From Candidatus Nanoarchaeia archaeon (lineage in GTDB: Archaea; Nanobdellota; Nanobdellia; JAQUSD01), in assembly GCA_028715295.1 (NCBI GenBank), contig JAQUSD010000004.1, forward strand, positions 1 through 48,863: a stretch of DNA of 48,863 nt. Reading direction: 5' to 3'. The notes below the pieces were generated by a model that was not told the DNA's origin, ran no database searches, and saw only the letters and a program-made list of their open reading frames with translations. Positions 19,380 through 29,611 of this stretch are shown here, piece by piece; the stretch's first letter is position 1; the number at the start of each line of letters is the position of its first letter. The translations under genes and the position numbers were made by a program.

Positions 19380-20491
19380 TGTTTTTTTATTCTTTCTTCA
19401 AGCCATTGTTTTGCAGTACTTGGAGAGATTTCCTTTTTTGATTCAAGCTGTTTCTCCACTGTTTTTCCGTTTTTAAGAAGTTCAATTCCATCGTGCGTTC
19501 TCCAGTACATGCTTATTGCAGTCGCTCCTGAACCATATGAACATAAAAGCAGGTCTTCCTCCCTAACTGACTGTTCAAGCATATTTGAAAAAATTATCCC
19601 TATTGTTGCAGAATATGGATTTCCTGTTCTTGCTCCAGTTTCCCTTGCTATTTTTGTTTTTCTTCTGAAATCCTCTTCCAGAAGTTCTTCAAGAGGGTTA
19701 TTTTCAATTTTAGGTTCTTTGTCATCTCTTCTTAGCCATTCAATTATTTTCGGGAAAGGAGAATGCACCCCAATTTTGCTGAACTGGTTTATTTCATAAC
19801 CTTTATTTAGAAGTCCTTTGATAGAACCAATAACATGATTTTTGTATGCTTTTACAGTTTCCTTGCCTTTGTGAGAAGGGGCTTTGTCACCATTTTCTCT
19901 CCAGAAGTCTTTTGTAGATGAGGTGTATACAAAACTGTCAACAAGTTCAGCAACGGGATTTTCTCCTATTAAAAAAGCACAAGCGCCATCTCCAACCGTG
20001 TTTTCAAGTTCATCTCCAATGTATGCCTGGGCAGTGTCAGAAGATACAACAAGAATGTATTTCCCTCTGTATTTTGGACTGTGCATTTCATTGCACGCTG
20101 TTTCAATTGCAAGCATGCCTCCTGCGCATGTAAAAATATTAAGATGCATTTTTGTTTCATTTTTAAGCCCGAGAGTTTCAATAAGTTCTGTCGGCGGCGC
20201 TACTGCATTTACTGGCGATTCAGTTGCAAAGTATACACATGCAATATCTTCTGGGTTTATCCCCGCCCTTTCTATTGCATTTTTAGAAGCTTTTACTGCA
20301 AGCGTTGTTGAATTATCAGAAGCAGGAACCTTTCTCCTTTCTTTTATACCCAGTCCAAGAGTTATTTTTTCAGGAAGAGTTCTGTCTTCAGGACGTTTTA
20401 CAAGATTTCCTTCTTCAACATATTTGTAATTATCAACAAAAGTTTCTGGTATGTAAACCCCGACACCATTTTTTATTATTCCATAACCCAT
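19376..20491 (-). CDS. hydroxymethylglutaryl-CoA synthase, archaeal type
   Basis: Thiolase-fold: DIACVYFATESPVNAVAPPTELIETLGL; LNIFTCAGGMLAIETACN catalytic Cys; TSSTKDFWRENGDKAPSH; IGVHSPFPKI. Confidence 0.88.
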   Translation of the reverse strand: MGYGIIKNGVGVYIPETFVDNYKYVEEGNLVKRPEDRTLPEKITLGLGIKERRKVPASDNSTTLAVKASKNAIERAGINPEDIACVYFATESPVNAVAPPTELIETLGLKNETKMHLNIFTCAGGMLAIETACNEMHSPKYRGKYILVVSSDTAQAYIGDELENTVGDGACAFLIGENPVAELVDSFVYTSSTKDFWRENGDKAPSHKGKETVKAYKNHVIGSIKGLLNKGYEINQFSKIGVHSPFPKIIEWLRRDDKEPKIENNPLEELLEEDFRRKTKIARETGARTGNPYSATIGIIFSNMLEQSVREEDLLLCSYGSGATAISMYWRTHDGIELLKNGKTVEKQLESKKEISPSTAKQWLEERIKKH

Positions 20492-20524
20492 AGTAATATT
20501 TGAAAAATAACTAAGTTTATAACT

Positions 20525-21262
20525 TTAATCTTTAATCGACTGCTTCTTAATCCATGGAAAATTAAGTTTGTCAAGTATTCCAACTATCCTGTTTTTTTCT
20601 TCTGATTTAAGTTTCCAGTCAATTATTGCGCATGAACTGTTTTTTGTTTTTTCAATCATTTGTTTTATTATTTCTTCATCTGCAAAATCACACGCATATT
20701 TCGGACATATGTGTCCAATTGCATAGTTTTTAACCATAAGTCTTGTTGCTTCTTCGTTATAGTGGGAACCTCCGAAATAAATATATGACTCGTTCTCAGT
20801 AATTTTTGAATTTATAAGTTCAACTATGGTTTCAGCAACAAACCCACAGTATTCTTTGTTTTCCCAATCTTTTTCTTTTGAACCAACTTCTATGAAAATC
20901 ACTGGGGATTTTAAATTTGTTGGACCATGATGTGTTGCTTCCATAACCACAGGCACATTTGTGATATTTTTCTCTTTTAAAATTTTTAAAGCACTTCTCA
21001 TCATAAATGGATTGCAGTAAGCCAGTTCTTTTGGATTTCCTCCATGGCTTGCTTCATCAGAGAAGTTTCCTGTTGTATGTACTGTTAAACAGGTTTCCCC
21101 GCTTTCACTTTTGTGTCGTGATGCAAAAACATAATATTCTGATTTTGGGAGATTTTCAGCTAAAATCTGGCTTTCTTCAATATAATGAACTTTCACACCT
21201 TTTGCTTCAAGAATTTCAGCTATGTTCATGCCGGCAATGTCTTTTTTTGATGCAATAATCAT
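20525..21262 (-). CDS. dtdA: archaeal/plant-type D-aminoacyl-tRNA deacylase
   Basis: MIIASKKDIAGMNIAEIL; FASRHKSESGETCLTVHTTGNF; VVMEATHHGPTNLKSPVIFIEVGS; YFGGSHYNEEATRL. Confidence 0.93.
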   Translation of the reverse strand: MIIASKKDIAGMNIAEILEAKGVKVHYIEESQILAENLPKSEYYVFASRHKSESGETCLTVHTTGNFSDEASHGGNPKELAYCNPFMMRSALKILKEKNITNVPVVMEATHHGPTNLKSPVIFIEVGSKEKDWENKEYCGFVAETIVELINSKITENESYIYFGGSHYNEEATRLMVKNYAIGHICPKYACDFADEEIIKQMIEKTKNSSCAIIDWKLKSEEKNRIVGILDKLNFPWIKKQSIKD

Positions 21263-21306
21263 AAAACATAAGTTTTAAATAAGAATTATTAAATCTTTTT
21301 ATACTT

Positions 21307-22005
21307 ATGAACAAAAAAATAGTTATAGTTGCGCCTCATCCAGATGATGAAGTTATAGGTGTGGGTGGGACTTTGTGCCAGCTTGCAAAAGATACTCATG
21401 TTGTTGTTACATTGGTTACAGACGGAAGGCGTTCTCCAAGTGGAAAATATTTTGATTATGAAATGGCTAAACTGGGTTATTTTGAATCAAAAGACGTTGC
21501 TGAAAAACTTGGATGTTCATGGAATTATCTTGGTTTTGAAAAAATAAATCCTGAAAATATCGAAAAAATTTCTTCAGGACTTGAAAATATACTTTTTATT
21601 GAACAGCCTGATGAAATTTACGTTCCTCATTTTTTTGATGCTCATAAAACTCATAATATTGTTACGGATTTAACAATAAAGGCATTAAGAGTTATGTGTA
21701 AAAAAACCGAGATTTGGGGATATGAGGTTTGGGCCCCAATACAGTCAAGAAGAAGTTCTGATGAACTTAAACTTGTTGAGATAAATCCTGAAGCTAAAAG
21801 AGAACTGATGAATCTTTATAAAAGCAGGTTTGAGGAAACAGATTTTGAGTCAATTCTCGGACTTAATAGATTCAGAAGCGCTTTTAGAAATGATAAACAG
21901 CTTAACACTGGAAAAAAGAATTCTTACTGTGAGATGTTTATAAGATTAAACCCCGAGTATATTGATAATCCCTTGTGGAAGGAAAAAGTCAGTTCTAAAA
22001 ATTAA
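21307..22005 (+). CDS. PIG-L family (LmbE-like) deacetylase
   Basis: KKIVIVAPHPDDEVIGVGGTLCQLAKD...VTLVTDGRRSP; DEIYVPHFFDAHKTHNIVTDLTIKAL. Confidence 0.95.
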   Translation: MNKKIVIVAPHPDDEVIGVGGTLCQLAKDTHVVVTLVTDGRRSPSGKYFDYEMAKLGYFESKDVAEKLGCSWNYLGFEKINPENIEKISSGLENILFIEQPDEIYVPHFFDAHKTHNIVTDLTIKALRVMCKKTEIWGYEVWAPIQSRRSSDELKLVEINPEAKRELMNLYKSRFEETDFESILGLNRFRSAFRNDKQLNTGKKNSYCEMFIRLNPEYIDNPLWKEKVSSKN

Positions 22006-22055
22006 TTTTTAATCAATCAGATAAAATTATAACTTAAAAAATTCAATTTTAGTTC

Positions 22056-22973
22056 ATGATTAAAAAAGCACCCAGTGCTGAAAAAGTTTTAAAAACTTCT
22101 TTTTTAGTTGATTTGCTAGATATATCCTTAAATTTAATTGTCGCCCTGCTTACAGGGAGTATTGTAATGGTTGCTGAAACAATACAGGGTTTTGCAGACG
22201 CTATTTCTGATATTTTTCTTATTATTGGAGTTAATGCTTCAAAAAAAATCAATAAAGCAAAGCACGCTTTTGGTTATGGGAAATCAATTTATTTTTGGGT
22301 TTTTGTTGCGGGTATAATAATACTTTCAATAACTTCAGTAATCACTTTTTATGTTGGTTTAGTAAGATTTTTTAATCCAGAAGTAATTGAAAATGTTTTT
22401 TTAGCCTATATTGTGCTTTCAATATCAATAGTTTCAAACGGATATTCTTTTTCTCTTGGGTTTAGGAGGATTATCCAGAAAGAGAGGTTAAAGAATTTTT
22501 TAAGGGTTTACAGGGAATCACAGATGGTTGAAATAAAAACCACATTTGTTCTTGATTTCATAGGCGTTGCTGTTGCTGTGATCGGGCTCGTTTCACTAGC
22601 AATATATGGATTTTCAGGAGACGCGCGTTTTGACGGAATTGGGGCAATGATTATTGCAGTTCTTCTTGCAATAATGGCTCTAAGCATTCTAAAAAGAACC
22701 CATGAATTGATAATTGGGGCAAGAGCACCTAAATCCATTGAAGAAAAAATAAAAAAAGCAGCACTTTCAGTTAAAAATGTCAGGCATGTTCTTGGATTAA
22801 AAACTATGAATATAGGCATCAAAAAGCTTCTTGTAGCTATTGACATACATGTGAACAGGAATTTAAAAACCAGACAAATAGAACTGCTTACAGATGAAGT
22901 CAAAAGTGTGATTAAGAAAAAAGTTCCTGAAGCATATCATATTCAGGTTGAAATAGAAACCCCAAAACACTAA
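22056..22973 (+). CDS. cation diffusion facilitator (CDF) family transporter
   Basis: LLDISLNLIVALLTGSIVMVAETIQGFADAISDIFLIIGVNASKK...KAKHAFGYGKSIYFWVFVAGI. Confidence 0.93.
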   Translation: MIKKAPSAEKVLKTSFLVDLLDISLNLIVALLTGSIVMVAETIQGFADAISDIFLIIGVNASKKINKAKHAFGYGKSIYFWVFVAGIIILSITSVITFYVGLVRFFNPEVIENVFLAYIVLSISIVSNGYSFSLGFRRIIQKERLKNFLRVYRESQMVEIKTTFVLDFIGVAVAVIGLVSLAIYGFSGDARFDGIGAMIIAVLLAIMALSILKRTHELIIGARAPKSIEEKIKKAALSVKNVRHVLGLKTMNIGIKKLLVAIDIHVNRNLKTRQIELLTDEVKSVIKKKVPEAYHIQVEIETPKH

Positions 22974-23024
22974 CTTATCATAGAAATGCTTTTAAAGAGT
23001 TGAATAAGAGATTATTAACATCTT

Positions 23025-23097
23025 AGTCCCGTCGTCTAGTGGTCAAGGATTCAGGGCTTTGAACCCTGAGACCCAGGTTCGAATCCTGGCGGGACTA
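23025..23097 (+). tRNA. tRNA-Gln(TTG)
   Basis: AGTCCCG...CAGGG CTTTGAA CCCTG...GGTTCGAATCC...CGGGACT A cloverleaf. Confidence 0.95.
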
Positions 23098-23134
23098 CTA
23101 ATATTTAAATTAAAATAAGTTCTAATAAGATGTT

Positions 23135-24130
23135 ATGCAGAAGGAAAATATAATTGAAGTAAGAGGTTTAAAGAAAACCTTTAAGAAATACGAACGTGGG
23201 GCAGGGTTAAAGAGCGCATTGAAATCAGTTTTTAAGAGAAAATACAAAACTGTTGAAGCAGTAAAGGATATTTCTTTTTCAGTAAAGAAAGGTGAAATTC
23301 TTGGTTATCTCGGGCCTAATGGTGCTGGGAAGAGTACTGTAATAAAGATGCTTACAGGTGTTTTATACCCTGAAAAAGGAGAAATCCGATGCCTTAATTA
23401 TGCCCCTTGGGATGAAAGAGAAAAATATGTAAAAAATATAGGTGTTGTTTTTGGACAGAAGAGTTCTTTGTGGTGGGAGCTACCCCCTGTTGACACATAT
23501 AAATTATACAAAGAGATGTATGAGATATCAGACTATAAATTCAATAAAAATCTTAAGTATATGATAAAACTTCTTGATATTAAAGATGTAAGCAAAACAC
23601 CGGTTCTTAAATTAAGTCTTGGGCAGAGGATGAGGTGTGAATTCATTTCAAGTGTTTTACATGAACCTAAGATATTATTTCTTGATGAACCTACAATTGG
23701 ACTTGATATTTTTGCAAAAGAAAAGATAAGACAGTTTATCAAGAAAATAAACAGGGAAAAAGGGACAACAGTTATACTGACAACCCATGACATTAGTGAT
23801 GTTGAAGAATTATGTGACAGGATAATAATTATTGACAAAGGAGAACACATATTTGAAGGTACTATCCAGGAGCTTAAGAACAAGTATGTTTGTGAGAAAA
23901 AAATTTATGTTGAATTTGACGAAAAGCCTGGAAGGATAAAGCTATCAGATTGCAGGGTTATTAGATATGATGCTTGGAGTGCAGATGTATTTGTTGATTT
24001 GAAAAAAAGAAAGGTTAAGGAAGTAGTTTCAGAACTTTTCAGGAAGTATTACATTTCTGATATAACAATAAGCGAAGAAAGTGTTGAGAATATAATCAAG
24101 AGAATTTATCTCGAAGCTGAAAAGAAGTGA
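23135..24130 (+). CDS. ABC transporter ATP-binding protein (ABC-2 exporter)
   Basis: GYLGPNGAGKSTVIKMLTGVL; LSLGQRMRCEFISSVLHEPKILFLDEPTIGLD; TTHDISDVEELCDRIIIID. Confidence 0.97.
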   Translation: MQKENIIEVRGLKKTFKKYERGAGLKSALKSVFKRKYKTVEAVKDISFSVKKGEILGYLGPNGAGKSTVIKMLTGVLYPEKGEIRCLNYAPWDEREKYVKNIGVVFGQKSSLWWELPPVDTYKLYKEMYEISDYKFNKNLKYMIKLLDIKDVSKTPVLKLSLGQRMRCEFISSVLHEPKILFLDEPTIGLDIFAKEKIRQFIKKINREKGTTVILTTHDISDVEELCDRIIIIDKGEHIFEGTIQELKNKYVCEKKIYVEFDEKPGRIKLSDCRVIRYDAWSADVFVDLKKRKVKEVVSELFRKYYISDITISEESVENIIKRIYLEAEKK

Positions 24131-24936
24131 GTATTATGGGAATTAAAAAATATACGGCTTATATTGGTATTGAGTTTAAGCATTCTATTTCCCACAGGAG
24201 TCTTTTAATCGCAAAAATAGTTGCAATACCACTCTCAATTTTTGTAATGGTTGCTATATGGAATGCAATATATTTGAATAATGATGCGGAGATAATAGGT
24301 TATTTTACTAAAGAACAGATGGTTAATTACAGCATACTTTCAGTAATAGGCAGTTACTTATTGGCTAATCGAAGCGATATGGAACTTGGCAGAATAATCA
24401 GGAATGGAAAATTGACTAATGAATTAATCCGCCCTAACCAATACTATCTGGTTCAATTTTTTAAGTCATTGGGTTTTAGAACCGCTGATTTTGTTGTTGC
24501 TGCACCCATTTCAATTGCACTGGGAGTCATATTTTTTGGTTTTAAACAGTATGATTATGTTTTTACTTTAATGAGTGTTTTGTCTTTTAGCCTTTCATTT
24601 TTGCTTATTTTTTTGTTTAACATGATTTTTGGGCTTATTGCTTTTAAGGTTATTGATTATGATAATTTTGGGTGGCTTAAGAATACCCTAGTTTCATTTT
24701 TTTCAGGAGGCATTATTTCATTAAGTGTTTTCCCTTTGTTTTTCCAAAATACCATGATGTTTCTTCCATTTCAGCATATGCTTTACACTCCAATTAGGAT
24801 ATTTGTTGGGGGTTATGTTTTGGAACAGTGTATTTTATTTATTTTTGTACAGGCAATTTGGGTTGTTTCAATGTTTTTTATAATGAAGTTTGGTTGGAAA
24901 ATGGCTGTAAAGAATTTTTCAGGGGTTGGAACATGA
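24127..24936 (+). CDS. ABC-2 family permease
   Basis: Six-TM-like profile, overlaps ATPase stop by 4 nt; GRIIRNGKLTNELIRPNQYYLVQFFKSLGFR typical of ABC2_membrane_6-type proteins. Confidence 0.88.
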   Translation: MSIMGIKKYTAYIGIEFKHSISHRSLLIAKIVAIPLSIFVMVAIWNAIYLNNDAEIIGYFTKEQMVNYSILSVIGSYLLANRSDMELGRIIRNGKLTNELIRPNQYYLVQFFKSLGFRTADFVVAAPISIALGVIFFGFKQYDYVFTLMSVLSFSLSFLLIFLFNMIFGLIAFKVIDYDNFGWLKNTLVSFFSGGIISLSVFPLFFQNTMMFLPFQHMLYTPIRIFVGGYVLEQCILFIFVQAIWVVSMFFIMKFGWKMAVKNFSGVGT

Positions 24937-25730
24937 ACATTACAAAATATGTTAAGATTTTTAGAGAAATATCTGCTTTAAGAATCTCGCAAGTAGCTGC
25001 ATTTGGGGCAAGTTTTTTTGTCAATGTTTTAACATCAATTATATCTAATTTTCTTTGGCCCATAGTTGCTGTAGTTTTATACGCACAGACAAGCGGGTTT
25101 CCTGGTTGGAGCATTGGAGAGTTTATACTGCTTCAAGGAACAATACTTCTTTCATTTGGTATTGCTGGCTCAAGCATTTTTTCAATAGTGTGGGATATTG
25201 GATGGCAGATTGATGAGGGTTTGTTTGATATGACTCTTTTAAAACCTATGGGGGTTATCCCCGGGATAATTGCTACAAGTTTTAATCCTTGGTTTATTGC
25301 AGATATTGCTTCAGGAGCAGTTCTTGTGGTAACAGGCATTATTTCATCAGGTGCTGTAATAAGTCTTCTAAATATCTTATCTTATACTATTTTAATAGCA
25401 TCAAGCATGTTGGTGTGGTTTTTCTTTGCATCATTAATTTTGTCGCTTAATTTTAAATATCTTGAAGCATGGGGGATATTCGAATTGTTTTGGACTGTTA
25501 AAAGACTTGGGGAATACCCTATTGATATATATGGTGGCTTTCTTAAATTCTTACTAACTTTTGTAATTCCTTTTGGACTTGCGGGTTTTTATCCTGCACA
25601 GATACTTCTTGGAAGAATCACAGACTGGACACAGATTCTTATTTTGATTGTTTCTTCATTTGTGTTCGGAATTGTAGGTTATTTGATTTTGAACAGGAGT
25701 ATTAAAAATTATTCGAGTGCTGGTGGTTAG
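24933..25730 (+). CDS. ABC-2 family permease (second subunit; internal ATG start)
   Basis: MNITKYVKIFREISALRISQVAAFGASFF...; IDEGLFDMTLLKPMGVIP; ATG 24933 overlaps preceding stop, coupled. Confidence 0.88.
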   Translation: MNITKYVKIFREISALRISQVAAFGASFFVNVLTSIISNFLWPIVAVVLYAQTSGFPGWSIGEFILLQGTILLSFGIAGSSIFSIVWDIGWQIDEGLFDMTLLKPMGVIPGIIATSFNPWFIADIASGAVLVVTGIISSGAVISLLNILSYTILIASSMLVWFFFASLILSLNFKYLEAWGIFELFWTVKRLGEYPIDIYGGFLKFLLTFVIPFGLAGFYPAQILLGRITDWTQILILIVSSFVFGIVGYLILNRSIKNYSSAGG

Positions 25731-25766
25731 AAAGATTTAAAAGCAACTTAAAATAGTTTTTTTAAT

Positions 25767-26531
25767 ATGAATGTACAAAAAAACAGTAATTTAAATCCTT
25801 CAGAGTTAACAAGAAAGCTTTATGGTGAATTGGCATCATTAGTTGGAATTTCAAAACCTTTTTTTCCAAATGTTGAATTTTCAACATACAGCTATTATAA
25901 TCCGCAGTCACATACAATTTTTCTTAACGAAAATTTAAGTTTTGACGGGCTCAAAGGAGACATTGCATGCGAATTAGGACATGCTTTGAGAGCTGATTTG
26001 AGAGGTTATGCTGGCTCTTTTTACAACTGCGCCAGTGATGTTAGAAAAATGAAATTTAAACTACCTCCAGAAAACGAAAAATGCATAAGATTTACAAAAT
26101 CAATAGACTGCAGTGAATTTTATGACTTCTTAACTTATCTGCTTATCATAGCAGATAATTCAGAAATAAAAGCAGGAAATTTCTTAATGGATTATTTGCA
26201 TTTTGAAAAAAACTGGCTTGAACACATAGTTGATAAAATCCCAGAGCTTTCAGGAACTAATGCATTTTCTAAAATGGCACAGGCAATATCTGAGGGCAAA
26301 AAATGTTCTGAATTGGAATGTTTTGCAGAACATCTGCCTTATTTTGCAGTTTTACCCTGCTTAATAAGAAAAGATATTGTAAAAATAACAAGAGCAAAAA
26401 GACTTTTGGTTGACAGTGACAGCTTAAAAAGAAACTATTCTGGTTTGCTAAGAATGACGCCTGAGGATATAATTAGTTATACTGCTGAGGGTATAGAACT
26501 TTACCTAGAACAATCTGTGGATATTTTATAA
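25767..26531 (+). CDS. hypothetical protein with degenerate zinc-metallopeptidase-like motif (CELGH)
   Basis: YYNPQSHTIFLNENLSFDGLKGDIACELGHALRADLRGYA resembles HExxH peptidase context with first His replaced by Cys. Confidence 0.55.
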   Translation: MNVQKNSNLNPSELTRKLYGELASLVGISKPFFPNVEFSTYSYYNPQSHTIFLNENLSFDGLKGDIACELGHALRADLRGYAGSFYNCASDVRKMKFKLPPENEKCIRFTKSIDCSEFYDFLTYLLIIADNSEIKAGNFLMDYLHFEKNWLEHIVDKIPELSGTNAFSKMAQAISEGKKCSELECFAEHLPYFAVLPCLIRKDIVKITRAKRLLVDSDSLKRNYSGLLRMTPEDIISYTAEGIELYLEQSVDIL

Positions 26532-26585
26532 AATAGCAATTAAAGAAAAGCTTTAAAAAAATAATTAGTGTTGTATGTTTTGATT

Positions 26586-27044
26586 AAAATGATGCAAATT
26601 ATAGGAACAAATTTTACAGAAGTTTCAGCTAAAAAGAACAAACTAGAGGGAAAGGAAATACAGCTTGGCCCTGTTCAGAATAATGTGAAAATTGAGGATG
26701 TTTTTATGAGGCCTTTGAATGTAGGCTCAATTGATGAAGCAATGGTTTTTAATTACCTTTTCACATCAAAATACACTCTTGAAAAGCCAAAAGATGAAAA
26801 CCTGGGAGAAATAAACATACTCGGAGAAATTGTTATTATTGATGACAAGAAAAAAATGAAGGATACCTTAGCAGCATGGAAGAAAGACAAAAAACTTGAT
26901 GAAGCTATTATGGCTGATTTGCTTTCAGTTGCTTTGGGCAATGCACAGATTGAAGCAATTTCAATGTCAAGAAAGATTATGCTTCCTTCACCAATACCTC
27001 TGCCTCAATTTCCAAGAGGGGAACAGCCTAAAAAAGCCCAGTAA
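26586..27044 (+). CDS. conserved-looking hypothetical protein
   Basis: MMQIIGTNFTEVSAKKNKLEGKEIQLGPVQNNVKIEDV...; track ORF begins at 26568 but ATG near 26589 likely (start uncertain). Confidence 0.55.
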   Translation, partial: KMMQIIGTNFTEVSAKKNKLEGKEIQLGPVQNNVKIEDVFMRPLNVGSIDEAMVFNYLFTSKYTLEKPKDENLGEINILGEIVIIDDKKKMKDTLAAWKKDKKLDEAIMADLLSVALGNAQIEAISMSRKIMLPSPIPLPQFPRGEQPKKAQ

Positions 27045-27074
27045 TTAATTCTCTTTATTTTTAAAATTATTTTT

Positions 27075-28250
27075 TTATTTATAAGTAAAATAAGGCATTA
27101 AATCTATTAAGAATTTAATTGATTTTAATTTTGATATTATACCTGTTTTTTTGATTTTTTCATCACGCACTCTTAAATTAGGAACATAGAGCTTGAATTC
27201 TCCATTATTAACCTCTCCAAAAGTATCAATATAACCATATTTATCAGACATTTCGTTCCAGATTTCAAGAGGTTCTTTGTTTTCTTTTTTGCTTATGATT
27301 ATTTTCTTTGGATAACCCGCTTCAAAAGCGATTAACAAGACTACATTATCTATAATAATTCCTGCTTTTTCACATTGGGAGATAAAAAATCTGTATCTTT
27401 CAAATATGTCTTCGTCAATTCCGTTTATTTTTTTCTTAAAATAATCCCATAATCCAAAACTCGGCGAAATTTTTAATGCATCGTCTTTCAATGACTGAAT
27501 TGCTATTTTTGAAAAATTAGACACTGCTTCATTTGAGTCTTTGGATTTTGCAAGACTTTCCATAAAAGGAGCCATTTTTTCAAGATTTATCTCAGCTTTA
27601 AGGAGTTTATTTCCTACATCAACAAAAGCGTCTTTGTATTTTGCCCTGTATGAAACAGGAGAATTCCTGATTTTTATGTCAATCAGCGAGTTGTCCTCTT
27701 CAAAACCCTCTATTTCAACTGTATCAGCAATTTTTTTTACAGCAGACATTGCCCCACATTCAGGGATTAATTTTATATATCCTTTTTTTAGGGAATATAA
27801 AAGTACAAGCCCAAAAGTCAGGAATTTTTCTTCAGGGGTTGTTTTATCCTTGATTTTTTCGTAAAGAATATCCGCAAACCTTACATCAACTTGTTTTATA
27901 AGTCCTGGTTCAAGTTCTTTAATCAGTTTTTCAAGTTCTTTTTTACCTTTAGGATAGTACTCCTGAAAATCAACTATAACGCCATTTTTCATTGGTTCAT
28001 AATAAACAACAATGGGCTTTTCATTTTCAACCACAACATTCATAATTGATTTTAGATTTTCTCCAAATGAGAATTCAAGTATTTTTCTTAGAACTGCAAA
28101 ATAGGGCTCTGAATCAACTACAGACATTGCAACAGGAATATTGAGCTTTTTTACTGCAAGAAATCCGTCTCTCACAAACATTTTTTGAGATATAGCAAAT
28201 TCCTTCCATGGTTCTTTTATGTTTTTTTTACACCATTCAATCCCATTCAT
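27075..28250 (-). CDS. hypothetical protein in operon with DUF362 gene
   Basis: 391 aa ORF overlapping the upstream DUF362 stop by 4 nt; no recognised motif. Confidence 0.65.
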   Translation of the reverse strand: MNGIEWCKKNIKEPWKEFAISQKMFVRDGFLAVKKLNIPVAMSVVDSEPYFAVLRKILEFSFGENLKSIMNVVVENEKPIVVYYEPMKNGVIVDFQEYYPKGKKELEKLIKELEPGLIKQVDVRFADILYEKIKDKTTPEEKFLTFGLVLLYSLKKGYIKLIPECGAMSAVKKIADTVEIEGFEEDNSLIDIKIRNSPVSYRAKYKDAFVDVGNKLLKAEINLEKMAPFMESLAKSKDSNEAVSNFSKIAIQSLKDDALKISPSFGLWDYFKKKINGIDEDIFERYRFFISQCEKAGIIIDNVVLLIAFEAGYPKKIIISKKENKEPLEIWNEMSDKYGYIDTFGEVNNGEFKLYVPNLRVRDEKIKKTGIISKLKSIKFLIDLMPYFTYK

Positions 28251-29491
28251 TGTTTTGCAATCTCCATAAGTGATTTTACAATTTCAAGTTCTAGAGGTCC
28301 CCCAAGTTCTTTACATATTGTTTGAAAAAGGCTTATCCATGAATCAGTAGCAGGACACTCAATTGGTTTTTCTTCCCCTTTTGCTTTAACACCGCATTGT
28401 TTTTGTATTTTGATTATTTTTTCTCCATTTCCTGAGTAACTTGCACAGGCACAATCCCCCACAAGTATTGTAATGTCACCTTGTCTTGTTTCTCCCTTAT
28501 AGTTCCCTGAAACTATATTTATCTTTTTTTCTGAATTGCTGAAAAGATACGGAAACATCTTTGACAGAGAAATAAGAACTGAATTTGATATCCTTAATAC
28601 TGACGGACATCCGCAGTTTTCATTTGAAATATAATGTTTTATGCCCCCCACATCTTTAATCTCTTTTGAAGGTATTTTAAACCTTTTTGCCAGGTTTTCT
28701 ATTTTCTCTCCTGAAACTCTTGGATTTGATGTTCCATCCCCTAATTTTTCTCCAGCTACTATTGATTTTATATCAGAAGGTTCAATACCCATTAACTTAC
28801 AGCACACAGAATCAACTGCAATAACATCATTGCCTACAACTGAGTATCCTGTTTTTACAGGTTCTCCAAGAATGGGGCCCTCTCCTTCCATTGCAATATA
28901 GGAATCAACAATTACTAAATCAGGCTTTCTCGCTCTTACTATATCAAGAAGCTTTAAATCCAACCTTTCAAAAGAGTGGTTTGTTCTTTTATCGTTATCC
29001 CTTAGAAGTCCAAGCGAGTTTTTAATCCCGCCAGTGAATTTTGTTATACAGTGCGTTTTCATTTTAGGCATGTTTATGTATACATCACTTTCAAGAAATT
29101 CTTCAGGAAGCATTATTTTTTTTGAAAGTATGCCGTTGAATTCTTTTTCTTTATAAACACTTGATTCAAGATTTAGCATTGTGCCACCATGCCTTTCAAC
29201 ATACTCTTTTATTTTTGTCCATGAAAATGCTTTTTCTCCGTCTATCTGGGACATAGCAGTATCCCCAACATAGATTTTTTTTGCTCCTGATTTAAGGCAT
29301 TTATGCACTGCAAATCTGACTAGATCAGGATGTGTGTTGGCCAGCATGCCGATTCCAGACATAAAATTCGGCTTGATAAACACAGTATCTCCTTTATTTA
29401 CATACCTTGCCATGCCTCCAAGCAAGTCCAGAGCCTTGTTTGCTGAATCAAGCCTGTTAATTCCTTTTGAAATAGCCACTCTGCTTATCAT
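28247..29491 (-). CDS. DUF362 domain protein
   Basis: FIKPNFMSGIGMLANTHPDLVRFAVHKCLKSGAKKIYVGDTAMSQ...INMPKMKTHCITKFTGGIKNSLGLL. Confidence 0.9.
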   Translation of the reverse strand: MISRVAISKGINRLDSANKALDLLGGMARYVNKGDTVFIKPNFMSGIGMLANTHPDLVRFAVHKCLKSGAKKIYVGDTAMSQIDGEKAFSWTKIKEYVERHGGTMLNLESSVYKEKEFNGILSKKIMLPEEFLESDVYINMPKMKTHCITKFTGGIKNSLGLLRDNDKRTNHSFERLDLKLLDIVRARKPDLVIVDSYIAMEGEGPILGEPVKTGYSVVGNDVIAVDSVCCKLMGIEPSDIKSIVAGEKLGDGTSNPRVSGEKIENLAKRFKIPSKEIKDVGGIKHYISNENCGCPSVLRISNSVLISLSKMFPYLFSNSEKKINIVSGNYKGETRQGDITILVGDCACASYSGNGEKIIKIQKQCGVKAKGEEKPIECPATDSWISLFQTICKELGGPLELEIVKSLMEIAKQ

Positions 29492-29611
29492 AGATTAGGT
29501 AATTTAATAAGAAAAAATTATTAAAGGGTTTGATAAAAAAGATTTATTTAGTATGTCTGCTTTCAGCACATTAAAAATATTTATTAATCTATCAATCATT
29601 TAGCATTAAGG

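Noticed and set aside
19884-20429. 181-aa plus-strand ORF
   Set aside because: Antisense to a clear HMG-CoA synthase; composition typical of a shadow ORF.
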